Notes under the pieces: model-generated | The model's database searches: none | What the model was told of the DNA's origin: nothing | What the model saw: the letters and a program-made list of their open reading frames with translations, nothing else | Part shown: piece after piece, positions 1 through 8,714 of the stretch | Numbering within the stretch: the first letter of the stretch is position 1 | How the letters are laid out: every line of letters begins with the position of its first letter | Made by a program: the position numbers and the translations under genes | Origin: Chloroflexota bacterium | Lineage (GTDB): Bacteria; Chloroflexota; Anaerolineae; 4572-78; J111 | NCBI GenBank assembly: GCA_016860845.1 | Contig: BOKF01000059.1 | Location: 1-53,259 of the forward strand | Reading direction: 5' to 3' | DNA length: 53,259 bases

Positions 1-115
1 AATTACCTAAACTACCCCTTGGCCGCCATTTTTGTCACAGAAATGGGCCTTTCGGCATCAATTTGAGGCCAATTTTGGTCAGTTTTGGCTACTTATAGCC
101 TGATATTTGAATTTT

Positions 116-143
116 TTGACAGCCTCTGAGGACGCTTGATAAT
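116..143 (+). promoter_or_regulatory. Sigma70-type promoter for the first gene
   Basis: TTGACA at 116-121 and GATAAT at 138-143 are separated by 16 bases, a near-consensus housekeeping promoter. It places transcription start near 150, which excludes the upstream TTG at 136 as the start of the next gene and favours the ATG at 202. Confidence 0.6.
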
Positions 144-201
144 CAAACATCAAGGTTTACTTTACTTCAAAATTGGGTACTTGTTTAGGAGTGATAAACT
201 G

Positions 202-870
202 ATGAGTAAAATCCCGGAAAAATTTGAACAAAACTATGAGTTAATGGAGTATCTTGCTCTACATCATATATCAAGTTTTTCTGTACGTACCCCTCTAACT
301 GCCATTATTGGTTATTCCGAGCTATTACTTAAAGAGCTACACGGTCCTATGAATGAACAGCAACGAGCAGGCTTGGAGGGTATACATCACGTTGCGGAAC
401 AGTTATTGGAACAGATAAATATTTTTCTGGATGCCACGCCTTTCATTTTTGACAAGAAAAAGCTTTACTTAAGTGATGTGAATCTGCTACAAGTAATCTC
501 CTCGTGCCTATCTCAAGTTCAGGAGAAGGCGAAATTTCAGGTCATACAAGATATTCCTGCCAGCTTACCGACTATCAAGGCAGATGAAGGTCAAATATAT
601 AAAGCGCTCTATAGTATTGTGGAGCTTGTCAGGCAAATACATCCGACGAGTGAGGGTAGAATTGATCTTTCGGTTGGTCAGACTGAAGATTTTATAACCA
701 TAAGTTTTTCAACAGAAAAAGGCGAACCTTTACGAAAGAAAGTCAATCCTGAATTATTCATCGCTCAGTCTATTATTGAATTGCATAAGGGGCAGCTACA
801 GATAGAAAGTTACGATGATAGTAAATGGGTTATCGTTTGCAGCCTACCCGTAAAGCCCTCACATGTATAA
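202..870 (+). CDS. Degenerate histidine-kinase-like protein (pseudokinase)
   Basis: A protein of 222 residues laid out like the HisKA plus HATPase core of a sensor kinase, with no membrane segment. ATG 202 is preferred over the upstream TTG because AGGAG lies 10 bases before it and the promoter overlaps the TTG. Residues 24-45 match an H-box followed by the family's TPLTAIIGYSELL helix, but the position of the phosphoacceptor histidine holds Phe26 (SFSVRTPL instead of SHELRTPL). In the second half the N-box asparagines and the glycine-rich ATP lid cannot be found. It therefore probably neither binds ATP nor autophosphorylates, and may act as a dimerising scaffold or anti-kinase. His21 and His22 are close by but out of register. 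Fold assignment is fairly secure; function is unknown. Confidence 0.7.
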   Translation: MSKIPEKFEQNYELMEYLALHHISSFSVRTPLTAIIGYSELLLKELHGPMNEQQRAGLEGIHHVAEQLLEQINIFLDATPFIFDKKKLYLSDVNLLQVISSCLSQVQEKAKFQVIQDIPASLPTIKADEGQIYKALYSIVELVRQIHPTSEGRIDLSVGQTEDFITISFSTEKGEPLRKKVNPELFIAQSIIELHKGQLQIESYDDSKWVIVCSLPVKPSHV

Positions 871-991
871 GGCAAAGGCAACTTCATTTCCTTCCTCACT
901 TCCAAGTACTCGATCATCCCCCATTTGGCCTTATAAAGACATCCCACTACAAAGAAATTTTTAGCCTCAAAAATCCTCTTTGATGTTATAA

Positions 992-1148
992 TAACCTCAG
1001 TTCGGAATTAGCTCGAAAATCACCCTTCGATACGGGCTAACGCCCTACTCAGGATGATTTTCGGCTAAAATATCGCACCCTGAGTAGTCCTGAGCGAAGC
1101 GAAAGGCGTATCGAAGGGTGCGATTTGGGAAACTCCGAACTCAGGTTA
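992..1148. repeat. Cloverleaf-shaped intergenic repeat, copy 1
   Basis: An outer inverted repeat (992-1005 with 1135-1148, 13 of 14 pairs) encloses two hairpins. Hairpin 1 has arms 1014-1022 and 1055-1063 (CGAAAATCA / TGATTTTCG). Hairpin 2 has arms 1072-1081 and 1115-1124 (ATCGCACCCT / AGGGTGCGAT). Each hairpin loop holds the same core, CTTCGATACG followed by TACTCAGG; the second is in reverse orientation. A second copy with different but still complementary stems is at 38249-38400. It fills most of the spacer between the pseudokinase and the S74 protein. The rest of 871-1181 holds only the RBS of the next gene. Confidence 0.8.
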
Positions 1149-1181
1149 ATAAACAAAAATCGGTTCAGGGGGAGATTGGCA

Positions 1182-2771
1182 ATGAAGCGCAATACCGCAT
1201 TCAGGCTGTTTGTGCTGGGACTAATGCTGGGGATTTTGTCAGCAATTTTGCCGGAGCCGGCGAAGGCCCTGGAAGCGAGCAGCGAAACCGCAGTCGGCAC
1301 GACCTTGACCTACACCGGCCAGTTAACCGACGAGGACGGCGACCCGCTGGACGGCGTCTACGATTTTGAATTCAAGGTCTATGATGCCTTAACAGGCGGG
1401 ACCCAGCTTGGCCAGGCGGTCACTAAAGATAATGTGACCGTAGAAGATGGCCGCTACACGGTGGACCTGGATTTCGGCGGGCGTGTCTTTACCGGCGATG
1501 TGCGCTACCTGGAAATCAGGGTGCGGCCCGGCCAGCGGATTGACGCCTACACCCTCCTCGAACCCCGGCAGCGGCTATCGGTCGCGCCTTATGCCCTGGC
1601 TTTGCCTCATCTCTGGACAGAGCCGAACGCGACCAGTCCCAACCTGATCGGCGGTTTTCGGGACAACAGCGTTACCTTTGGCGCGGTGGGGGCAACTATC
1701 GGCGGTGGAGGAACGCAGGGCAAAGCCAATCGGGTAACCGACGATTACGGCGTGGTGAGCGGGGGCCATAACAACCAGGCCGGCGATGATGCCGGGCTAA
1801 CCAGCGATAATTCATTTGCCACGGTGGGCGGCGGCCTGGCCAACCAAGCCTTTAATGCCTACTCGACGGTGGATGGCGGTTGGCTCAACACCGCCAGCGG
1901 TCCTTTTGCAGTAATAGGCGGGGGCAGTCAAAACGAGGCCAGCAATATCTACACGACAATTAGCGGCGGGCTGGATAACACGGCCAGCGGTGTCGGCGCA
2001 AGTGTAGGCGGCGGCTGGTTGAACAACGCCGCCAACAGCTACACGACCATCGCCGGGGGCTATAGTAACAAAGCCGGCGAGGTCTACGCGGCGATTGGCG
2101 GGGGCAGCTATAACAGCGCTGCCGGCTCCTGGTCTGTGGTAGGCGGGGGCTATAATAATAATACCCGTGGCGCGTACAGCACCGTTCCCGGCGGGCAGGA
2201 TAACCTGGCCGGGGGCGATTTCAGCTTTGCCGCCGGGCAGCAGGCCAGGGCGAACAGTCGGGGTTGCTTTGTCTGGGCTGACGCCTCTAACACCAATCTC
2301 GACTGCAATCATGCCAACCGCTTTATGGTCCGGGCCAGCGGCGGGGTTTATTTTTTCAGCAGCGTGGATCTCAATTCCGGGGCCGCTTTGCCGCCCGGCA
2401 GCGGTTCATGGGCCACCTGGAGCGACCGCCAGGCCAAGGCCAACTTTGCCCCGGTGGACCATCAGGATATTTTGACCCGTCTCAGTGACCTGCCCATCCA
2501 CACCTGGAATTACAAAACACAGGACCCCGCTATTCGCCACATGGGACCAACCGCCCAGGATTTTCAGGCTGCTTTCGGCCTGGGCGAGGACGAGCGCCAT
2601 ATCAGCACCGTAGACGCCGACGGGGTGGCTCTGGCCGCCATCCAGGAACTGCACCGGCTGGCCCAGGACCAGGCCGCCCAGCTTGCTGTCCAACAGCAGC
2701 AGATTGCCGCGTTAGAGGCTCGGCTGGCGGCGTTAGAGGCGTTAATTGAAGCCCAAGGAGGGGGGAAATGA
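1182..2771 (+). CDS. Secreted protein with YadA-head-like repeats and S74 chaperone-like C-terminus
   Basis: A protein of 529 residues. ATG 1182 has GGGGGAG 7 bases upstream and opens a clear signal peptide (MKRN, then a hydrophobic stretch ending near PAKA). An N-terminal beta domain of about 120 residues follows. The middle, roughly residues 180-385, is a run of 14-16-residue repeats of the form GGG-x-N-x-A-x-Y-x-x-x, resembling the beta-roll of trimeric adhesin heads. After WSDRQAK the sequence matches the intramolecular chaperone family (peptidase S74) of phage tail spikes, and the last 25 residues form a leucine/alanine heptad coiled coil. This suggests a trimeric surface or released fibre. 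The stop codon overlaps the ATG of the SARP regulator (ATGA, 2768-2771), so the two are probably translationally coupled. Whether the S74 domain self-cleaves is not known. Confidence 0.8.
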   Translation: MKRNTAFRLFVLGLMLGILSAILPEPAKALEASSETAVGTTLTYTGQLTDEDGDPLDGVYDFEFKVYDALTGGTQLGQAVTKDNVTVEDGRYTVDLDFGGRVFTGDVRYLEIRVRPGQRIDAYTLLEPRQRLSVAPYALALPHLWTEPNATSPNLIGGFRDNSVTFGAVGATIGGGGTQGKANRVTDDYGVVSGGHNNQAGDDAGLTSDNSFATVGGGLANQAFNAYSTVDGGWLNTASGPFAVIGGGSQNEASNIYTTISGGLDNTASGVGASVGGGWLNNAANSYTTIAGGYSNKAGEVYAAIGGGSYNSAAGSWSVVGGGYNNNTRGAYSTVPGGQDNLAGGDFSFAAGQQARANSRGCFVWADASNTNLDCNHANRFMVRASGGVYFFSSVDLNSGAALPPGSGSWATWSDRQAKANFAPVDHQDILTRLSDLPIHTWNYKTQDPAIRHMGPTAQDFQAAFGLGEDERHISTVDADGVALAAIQELHRLAQDQAAQLAVQQQQIAALEARLAALEALIEAQGGGK

Positions 2772-5700
2772 CCTATCGCATCTGGCTGTTAGGCGCTCTG
2801 CGCGTCGAGGGGGCCAGCGGAGATATCCATCTGCGTGGCCGTAAAATCCAAAATCTTTTGGCGTTTCTGCTGCTCCACCCGGATATTCCGTACACCCGCG
2901 AGTTTATGGCTGACCTGCTCTGGCCGGATACCCCGCCTGACCGCGTGCGCCGCAACTTTTCAGATACGCTCTACCGTCTGCGGCAGGCGCTTGGCGGCGA
3001 TTGGTTAGAGGTTGAGTCGGATAAAGTGTGGCTGAAGCCCTCGGCTAACCTGTGGGTAGATGTCTGGGAATTTGAACAATTGCTCAAAGCTGATGATGCG
3101 GCGGCCCTAACCCAGGCCATCGGCCTCTATTCTGGCGATTTATTGCCGGAGATTTATGACGATTGGATTCTGTCCCGGCGAGTCAATCTGCACGAACGGT
3201 ATATCACCGCCCTGGAAAAACTGGTTGAATTTCAGCAGGACCAACCCAATCTGCCCCAGGCCCTCCACTACGCCCGGCGCTTGATCACCGCCGAGCCACT
3301 GCGTGAACACAATCACCAAACCTATCTCCGTCTGCTGGGGCGCTTGCGTCATCGCAATGAAGCGCTGGCGCATTACGATCACCTGCGCGATTTTCTGCAC
3401 AAAGAATTGAGGATTGACCCCATGCCGGAGACCCAGGCCATCATCGCGGCTATCCGGCAAGAGTTAACCCTGCCTGACTTGACGCTTTCCCCAACTGAAC
3501 GCACTCCTTTTGTGGGACGAACGCGAGAGCGAACCATCTTGTTAGAGGCTACCGAAGCGGTTGTGGCCGGGCATGGCGGCCTGATTGCGGTTGAGGGTGA
3601 AGCAGGCATTGGCAAAAGCCGTCTGATACGCGAGGTTATCGCTGGCATGCGCTGGCGGGGTGTGGTCGTACTGACCGGCAGCGCCACTGAGCAGCCAGCC
3701 GCCTACCCTCTCTTGCCCCTGGCCGAGGCGCTGGCTGAAGCCCTGACCGGCGCCCGGGCGGCCCAGGTAGAAGCGCTTTTACCGGCCCAAACGTTAGCCC
3801 GGCTGGCCTCCCTTTATATACCGTGGCGCTCGCAGGTTGAATTACCCGATTTACCCCCGCTGCAGGCCCGGTTACTTTTTCACCAGGCGCTGATCCAATT
3901 ATTTCAAGTACTGGCCAGCTTCAAGCCGCATATCCTGATCCTGGACGATCTTCATTGGGCCGACCCGGCCTTGTGGACCGCCCTTGAGGCGTTGGTTCCT
4001 GTTTTGGCCCAGCAGCGCCTGCTTTTGATCCTGGCTTACCGCCGCCCTGAGATTGAGCGCAATGCCGGTTGGGAAACCCTGCGACACTGGGAGCGGGAAA
4101 GCGCCATGCAGGTAATGACCTTAAAACCGCTGACCGAAGCCGAGACCGCCCAAATGTTGCCGTCCGAATTACTGTCTGAAATCCCCCAGGTTCTGGCCAG
4201 TACCGGCGGCAACCCCTTTTTTATTACCGAAGTACTGGTCACCATGGCCGAGGGACGCGCCCTTCACGACAACACCATCTTGACCCGAGCCGAAAGACTG
4301 CCCAAAACAACATTCCAGGCCCTGGAAGCGGCTGCCGTGCTGGGTTCAGAGGTCCCCTATCAACTCTGGAGGGCTATCACCGGCCTGCCTCCTCATTTTT
4401 TGGCCGAAGCCAGTGAACAACTGGAGGCCCATTATTTTCTCCAACCCAGCAAATCCGGCTACACTTTCAGCCACGACCTGATTCATATGGCCATCTATAA
4501 GCATATCAAACCGAGCCGCCAGCGGCAGCTTCACCGGCAGGCAGCCGACACCCTGGCCCAATTTGAGGCGAATAACCTGCGCGCCCGCGCTTTTCACCTT
4601 GACCGAGCCAGGGCCTACCCTGAAGCGGCAGCATTGTATCGCCAGGCCGGAGAACAAGAGCTGGCCCGATTTGCCTTCAAGGAAGCGCAGGCAGCCTTTG
4701 ATCGCGCATTAATTTTGATGCCGCTTACGCCGGCCCAAGAACGGATTGAAACCTTATTGGCATTAGCCCGGGTCTGCGATGTGACCGGCGACCGGATCCG
4801 CCAGGGAACCGCCCTGGCAGAGGCGCTGCAAGCGGCGCGCCAGCTAGCCGATAAAACCTTAATTACCCAGGCACTCTTGTTATCAGGCCAGGCCGCTGCC
4901 CAAACCGGACAGGTTGAGGCCGCCACAGCCCAGCTTACTGAAGCGTTAACGTTGGCTAAACAACTTGGCAATGAGACACAGCAACTGGAAACTTTCTTTC
5001 TCCTGGGTGACCTCGCTGCCCGGCGCGGTCAGTTTGATGAGGCCAGGGTTCACTTTGAGACGACCCTCAGCCAAGCTCAAAAAATGGGCAACCGGCAGCA
5101 CGAAGCGAATGCATTGAGGGGTCTGGGCATTGTGGCCCGGCAGACAGGCCAAATCGAACAGGCGCTTGACTGGTTTGAACAAACCCTGGCCGTGTACCGG
5201 CAAATAAACGACCGCTTCGGCGCTTCGGTTATCCAGGCCAACCTCCTGGGCGGGTATTACTACCTGGGCGCCTGGGATCGCCTGTTGGCCCTGGCCGACG
5301 AGGCCCTGGCCGTGAAAGAGGCGCTGGGAGACCGGCTGGGGGCAGCGGTTGTACGCCAAAATCAGGGGCTGGCGGCTTATGCCCTGGGTGATTTTGGCCG
5401 GGCGCGGTCCCTGCTGGAGCAGGCTGTGCGCGATTGTGAAGCCAGCGGAGATCGGCGCACCGCCGGGTTAACTCATAACGTCTTGGGATTGGTAGCCGAA
5501 GGCGAAGGCAGCCTGGCCGGAGCCCAACAGCATTATGAAACTGCCCTGGCTGTCGCCGGAGAGGTTAAAGCCGAAACTGAAGCGGCCTATGCCCAACACG
5601 ACCTGGGCGCCTTATATCTCCACCTGAAGGAGTCTGCCAAAGCTGTCCCTTTGCTTGAAGCCGCTCGCACCACCTGGACCAAACAGCAGAATGAGTTACT

Positions 5701-6424
5701 CCGGCTTAAGAGCGAAGCCTATCTGGGGCTGGCCCGGCTCTCTCTGGGGGAACATGCAACAGCCGAAGCGTTGGCCCAAGCAGGCTGGAGCGCCTTTCAA
5801 CATGGCCTGCCCCGTGGAGAGCAACCACAAGCCTGGCTCTGGACGCTCTCGCGTTTATGTGATGCCTTGCAACGCCCGGAACAGGCCGATCAACTGCTCC
5901 ACGCGGCTTACCACGAATTGCAGCGCCAGGCCGGGGTCATTGCCGACGCCGCCATGCGCCACAGCTTCCTGGAGCGCGTGCCCTTAAACCAAACCATCGT
6001 GGCTGCCTACGACCGGCTAACTCACGCGGCGCGTTACCTGACAGTTACCCTGGCTCGCCGGGATGCGCCGCTAGGCCGGCCATTGACCGCGGCCGAAACG
6101 GTCACCATCCGCTGGACTATCAACGGGCCAGAGGATGAAGCTATCGCTGACAAATCGGCCCGCCGGCGTTATCGCCTGCAACGTCTGTTGGAGGAGGCAG
6201 CCGCCCAGGGTGCGACCCCCACCGATGAGGATTTGGCCCAGGCCCTCGGCGTTAGCCGGCGCACCATCCTGCGCGATATGGAAATCCTGGCCGAGTCTGG
6301 CCTCACCTTCTCCACTCGCCGCCGGGCCAAGCGGCAAATATCCTTACCCCCATTTTGCCTCAATTTTGTCACAATAGTGGTCCTCAACAGCCTCGATCCG
6401 CTCACTTATTTTTTGTCACAATAG
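2768..6424 (+). CDS. SARP/BTAD-AAA-TPR transcriptional regulator with C-terminal HTH
   Basis: A large cytoplasmic regulator of 1218 residues. Order of parts: an OmpR-like DNA-binding domain (residues 1-95), the BTAD helical domain (to about 235), a STAND-type ATPase with Walker A GEAGIGKS at 277-284 and Walker B LDDLHWAD near 393, about ten TPR-like helical repeats (roughly 620-1060), and a C-terminal segment ending in a second helix-turn-helix (ALGVSRRTILRDM near 1159-1171). A C-terminal HTH of this kind recurs in Chloroflexota BTAD proteins as I recall them. The final 30 residues after RRRAKRQIS look non-conserved and run through a duplicated 15-bp motif, so the gene may once have ended earlier. 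It starts inside the stop codon of the secreted S74 protein and may control it. The ligand is unknown. Confidence 0.85.
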   Translation: MTYRIWLLGALRVEGASGDIHLRGRKIQNLLAFLLLHPDIPYTREFMADLLWPDTPPDRVRRNFSDTLYRLRQALGGDWLEVESDKVWLKPSANLWVDVWEFEQLLKADDAAALTQAIGLYSGDLLPEIYDDWILSRRVNLHERYITALEKLVEFQQDQPNLPQALHYARRLITAEPLREHNHQTYLRLLGRLRHRNEALAHYDHLRDFLHKELRIDPMPETQAIIAAIRQELTLPDLTLSPTERTPFVGRTRERTILLEATEAVVAGHGGLIAVEGEAGIGKSRLIREVIAGMRWRGVVVLTGSATEQPAAYPLLPLAEALAEALTGARAAQVEALLPAQTLARLASLYIPWRSQVELPDLPPLQARLLFHQALIQLFQVLASFKPHILILDDLHWADPALWTALEALVPVLAQQRLLLILAYRRPEIERNAGWETLRHWERESAMQVMTLKPLTEAETAQMLPSELLSEIPQVLASTGGNPFFITEVLVTMAEGRALHDNTILTRAERLPKTTFQALEAAAVLGSEVPYQLWRAITGLPPHFLAEASEQLEAHYFLQPSKSGYTFSHDLIHMAIYKHIKPSRQRQLHRQAADTLAQFEANNLRARAFHLDRARAYPEAAALYRQAGEQELARFAFKEAQAAFDRALILMPLTPAQERIETLLALARVCDVTGDRIRQGTALAEALQAARQLADKTLITQALLLSGQAAAQTGQVEAATAQLTEALTLAKQLGNETQQLETFFLLGDLAARRGQFDEARVHFETTLSQAQKMGNRQHEANALRGLGIVARQTGQIEQALDWFEQTLAVYRQINDRFGASVIQANLLGGYYYLGAWDRLLALADEALAVKEALGDRLGAAVVRQNQGLAAYALGDFGRARSLLEQAVRDCEASGDRRTAGLTHNVLGLVAEGEGSLAGAQQHYETALAVAGEVKAETEAAYAQHDLGALYLHLKESAKAVPLLEAARTTWTKQQNELLRLKSEAYLGLARLSLGEHATAEALAQAGWSAFQHGLPRGEQPQAWLWTLSRLCDALQRPEQADQLLHAAYHELQRQAGVIADAAMRHSFLERVPLNQTIVAAYDRLTHAARYLTVTLARRDAPLGRPLTAAETVTIRWTINGPEDEAIADKSARRRYRLQRLLEEAAAQGATPTDEDLAQALGVSRRTILRDMEILAESGLTFSTRRRAKRQISLPPFCLNFVTIVVLNSLDPLTYFLSQ

Positions 6425-6425
6425 T
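6364..6425 (+). repeat. 15-bp direct repeat at the end of the SARP gene
   Basis: TTTTGTCACAATAGT occurs at 6364-6378 and again at 6411-6425. The core TTGTCACAA is a 9-bp palindrome. The first copy is read in frame; the second, in another frame, supplies the stop codon. A partial match (TTTTTGTCACA) lies at 29-39. Confidence 0.7.
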
Positions 6426-6493
6426 CTCTTAACTTCTCCACCCAACGATAGTTCACCGATACCCTTAGGCTACAATCGAATTACCAAGCAGGG

Positions 6494-6757
6494 TTGCCGA
6501 TAAGGCCCTGTAATGAGAAACGCGATGAGGATTTCGTGGCTAGACAGCGTTTTGCCTTTGTGCTGCGGCTGTGGCTTGAAACAGAAGCAAGTGAGGTCAA
6601 AACCGGCCCGATGCTGCGTGGCTCTTTGGAATTGGTGGAGCCAAAACAAGTCTATTACTTCAGTTCTTTTGAACAAATCATACCGATTTTGCGCAACATT
6701 ACCGGCTGGGAAAACCGACCCGATTCTGATGAGGGTGGAGAGGAGGGCGAAATGTAA
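6494..6757 (+). CDS. Small conserved hypothetical protein
   Basis: Up to 87 residues. The central part (RFAFVLRLWLE ... GSLELVEPKQVYYFSSFEQIIPIL) looks like a small beta-rich family I associate with Chloroflexota, in which a strand pair is followed by YYF and a short helix; no function is known. The start is uncertain: TTG 6494 has no clear ribosome site, while GTG 6536 follows GAGGA by 4 bases and begins close to the conserved part. The C-terminal tail is acidic. It lies between the SARP regulator and the beta-helix gene on the same strand. Confidence 0.5.
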   Translation: MPIRPCNEKRDEDFVARQRFAFVLRLWLETEASEVKTGPMLRGSLELVEPKQVYYFSSFEQIIPILRNITGWENRPDSDEGGEEGEM

Positions 6758-6830
6758 GAAGGGATTGCGCCGATGGGTAAAGAGTCTATCGCTCAAATCA
6801 GCTTTTAATCATCACAGATAAGGGGGTATT

Positions 6831-8663
6831 ATGCACTTTTTAGTAACGAGTCAAGCCAGTAAGCTAGGGATTAGTCTCTGGGGAGGAGTATTTTTGGTGG
6901 GCGCAGTAATTGTGGCTTTGGTTGGGTCGGTGCGCCCGGCACTGGCCGCCGCCTGTACGGTTACACCGGGGTCCGGCGCTTATCCATCCATCCAGGCGGC
7001 GATTAATGACTCCAATTGCGATCCGATCAATATCCCGGCAGGCACACACGCCGAGAATCTTACTATCGCCCGTAGTTTAAGCCTGCAAGGTGCAGGAAAG
7101 ACGACGACGATCATTAACGGGGGTAACTCCAACCGAACTATAACGATTAATGCGGCCGGTATAGCGGTCTTTATGAATGATCTGCGCGTCACCGGAGGCA
7201 ATGCGACTTCCGCCGCAGCAAACCCCGGCTTTGGCGGCGGTATGCTGGTGGCGGGAGGAGCAACCCTGCATGGGCAGAATTTACAGGTTGATAACAACGT
7301 AGCCTCTACCGGCAGCAGCACAGGTTTTGGGGGCGGCCTGGCTGTGCGTGATGGGTCAGCCTATTTGACCAGCACCACGATTTTACAGAATGTTGCTAAG
7401 GGCGGCGGTACAGCGGTTTCCCACCAGGGGCAGGGCGGTGGGTTGTATGCGGCGGGTAATCTTGGCGCGGGCCGGGCGATCTTATCCCTGGTGAATAGCC
7501 AGGTTTCAACTAACACGGCTTACAACGTTGCCTCTACTGCCAGGGGAGCCGGCGGCGGACTATACGTAGGTGAAAGCGCCAATACTCAACTCAACCTAAA
7601 TGGAAATAGCTGGTATGGCAACGTTGCCCGCAGCAGTTTAGCCAATGCCGGTGACGGCGATGGGGGTGCGGTGGCGGTAGTCACCCTCAACAGTACGGCT
7701 ACAGTGACCATTGCTAACGATAGTTTCAGCGGCAATACGGCTAATGCCAGCAATAATACCCTCTCCACCACCGCAGCCAGGGGGGGCGCTGTTTTTATAG
7801 ACACCAATGCGGCTGTATCCGGGCATAATATCAACGCCACGTTGGCCCATGTTAGTTTACAGAACAATAAGGCCAAGACCGGCAGCGGCGATGCCGTGGG
7901 TCAAGGCGGCGGACTCTATGCGGCTGAGAGCAGCCTGACCTGGCAAGGTGGTTTGCTTCAAAGCAACATTGCCGCCGTAACCGGTTCCGGCCAGGGTGGC
8001 GGGATACGGCTCTCCGGCGGACCGCTGGCAGCCAGCCGGTTAACCATTCGCGACAACGTGGTGCGGCAAAGCGGCGGCGCCGCCACATTTTTGGAAGGCG
8101 GCGGCATCCAGGCCAGCGGCGCAGGCAGTGATCTTAATTTGACCAACAGCATCGTGGCCGGCAATACCGCCTCTGGGGGGTTGGGAGCTGGGCTGTATAT
8201 TAACTACGCTGGCGTCGGTCAGAACGAGGTAGGCCGCATCACTTATGTCACCATTGCCGACGACACGCTTAACGGCGCTCAAGGCATTTATTATAGCGGC
8301 AGTGCCGGGGATAGACTTTTCATTACCAATACGATTGTCGCCAGTCACACCACCGGTATTCATAATCAGGGCGCAACCGGCACGGTTGAAGAGAATTATT
8401 CTCTCTTCTTTGGCAACACCAGTAACACGGTTGGCTCAGTGGTTGGCAATGTGGGCAGTTCTAGCGGCAATCCGGCTTTTGTCAACCCGGCCGGAGGAGA
8501 TTACCATATCACCTCTAATTCGGCAGCCAAGGATAACGGCACCAATGCCGGCATAAGCGATGATATTGACGGCGATACCCGGCCCCAGGAGAGCGGTTTC
8601 GACATTGGGGCGGATGAGTTTGCGGTGAAGAAAACTTACCTGCCGATCATCCAAAAGAATTGA
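6831..8663 (+). CDS. Secreted right-handed parallel beta-helix protein
   Basis: A protein of 610 residues with a signal peptide (hydrophobic stretch about residues 10-38, ending LAAA). From CTVTPG onward it has the pattern of choice-of-anchor Q/right-handed beta-helix proteins: YPSIQAAINDSNCDPINIPAG, LTIARSLSLQGAGKTTTIING, then many turns with GGG(L/M)xV and short hydrophobic strands rich in Asn, Thr and Gly. The end DIGADEF is the usual finish of this family. The last residues, KTYLPIIQKN, form a YLPxIxK motif also present near the N-terminus of the secreted protein at 48619. AGGGGG lies 4 bases before the ATG. A perfect hairpin follows the stop. Likely a cell-surface or released adhesin or polysaccharide-binding protein; no catalytic residues recognised. 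Confidence 0.85.
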   Translation: MHFLVTSQASKLGISLWGGVFLVGAVIVALVGSVRPALAAACTVTPGSGAYPSIQAAINDSNCDPINIPAGTHAENLTIARSLSLQGAGKTTTIINGGNSNRTITINAAGIAVFMNDLRVTGGNATSAAANPGFGGGMLVAGGATLHGQNLQVDNNVASTGSSTGFGGGLAVRDGSAYLTSTTILQNVAKGGGTAVSHQGQGGGLYAAGNLGAGRAILSLVNSQVSTNTAYNVASTARGAGGGLYVGESANTQLNLNGNSWYGNVARSSLANAGDGDGGAVAVVTLNSTATVTIANDSFSGNTANASNNTLSTTAARGGAVFIDTNAAVSGHNINATLAHVSLQNNKAKTGSGDAVGQGGGLYAAESSLTWQGGLLQSNIAAVTGSGQGGGIRLSGGPLAASRLTIRDNVVRQSGGAATFLEGGGIQASGAGSDLNLTNSIVAGNTASGGLGAGLYINYAGVGQNEVGRITYVTIADDTLNGAQGIYYSGSAGDRLFITNTIVASHTTGIHNQGATGTVEENYSLFFGNTSNTVGSVVGNVGSSSGNPAFVNPAGGDYHITSNSAAKDNGTNAGISDDIDGDTRPQESGFDIGADEFAVKKTYLPIIQKN

Positions 8664-8680
8664 TTCGACCAGGACAGGCA

Positions 8681-8714
8681 GAGGGCTGGCTTCTTACTAA
8701 GTGAGCCAGCCCTC
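8681..8714. terminator. Hairpin between convergent genes
   Basis: GAGGGCTGGCT at 8681-8691 pairs perfectly with AGCCAGCCCTC at 8704-8714 around a 12-base loop. There is no T-tract. Placed 17 bases after the beta-helix stop and between convergent genes, it is probably a transcription end or mRNA 3' stabiliser. Confidence 0.55.

Noticed and set aside
1812..2312. Antisense frame over the head repeats, considered as a repeat protein
   Set aside because: Its periodicity merely mirrors the repeats of the plus-strand protein, which has a signal peptide and a ribosome site.
6470..6796. Minus-strand 108-codon frame opposite the small conserved protein
   Set aside because: The plus-strand frame matches a remembered small-protein family, while this frame has no start signal.
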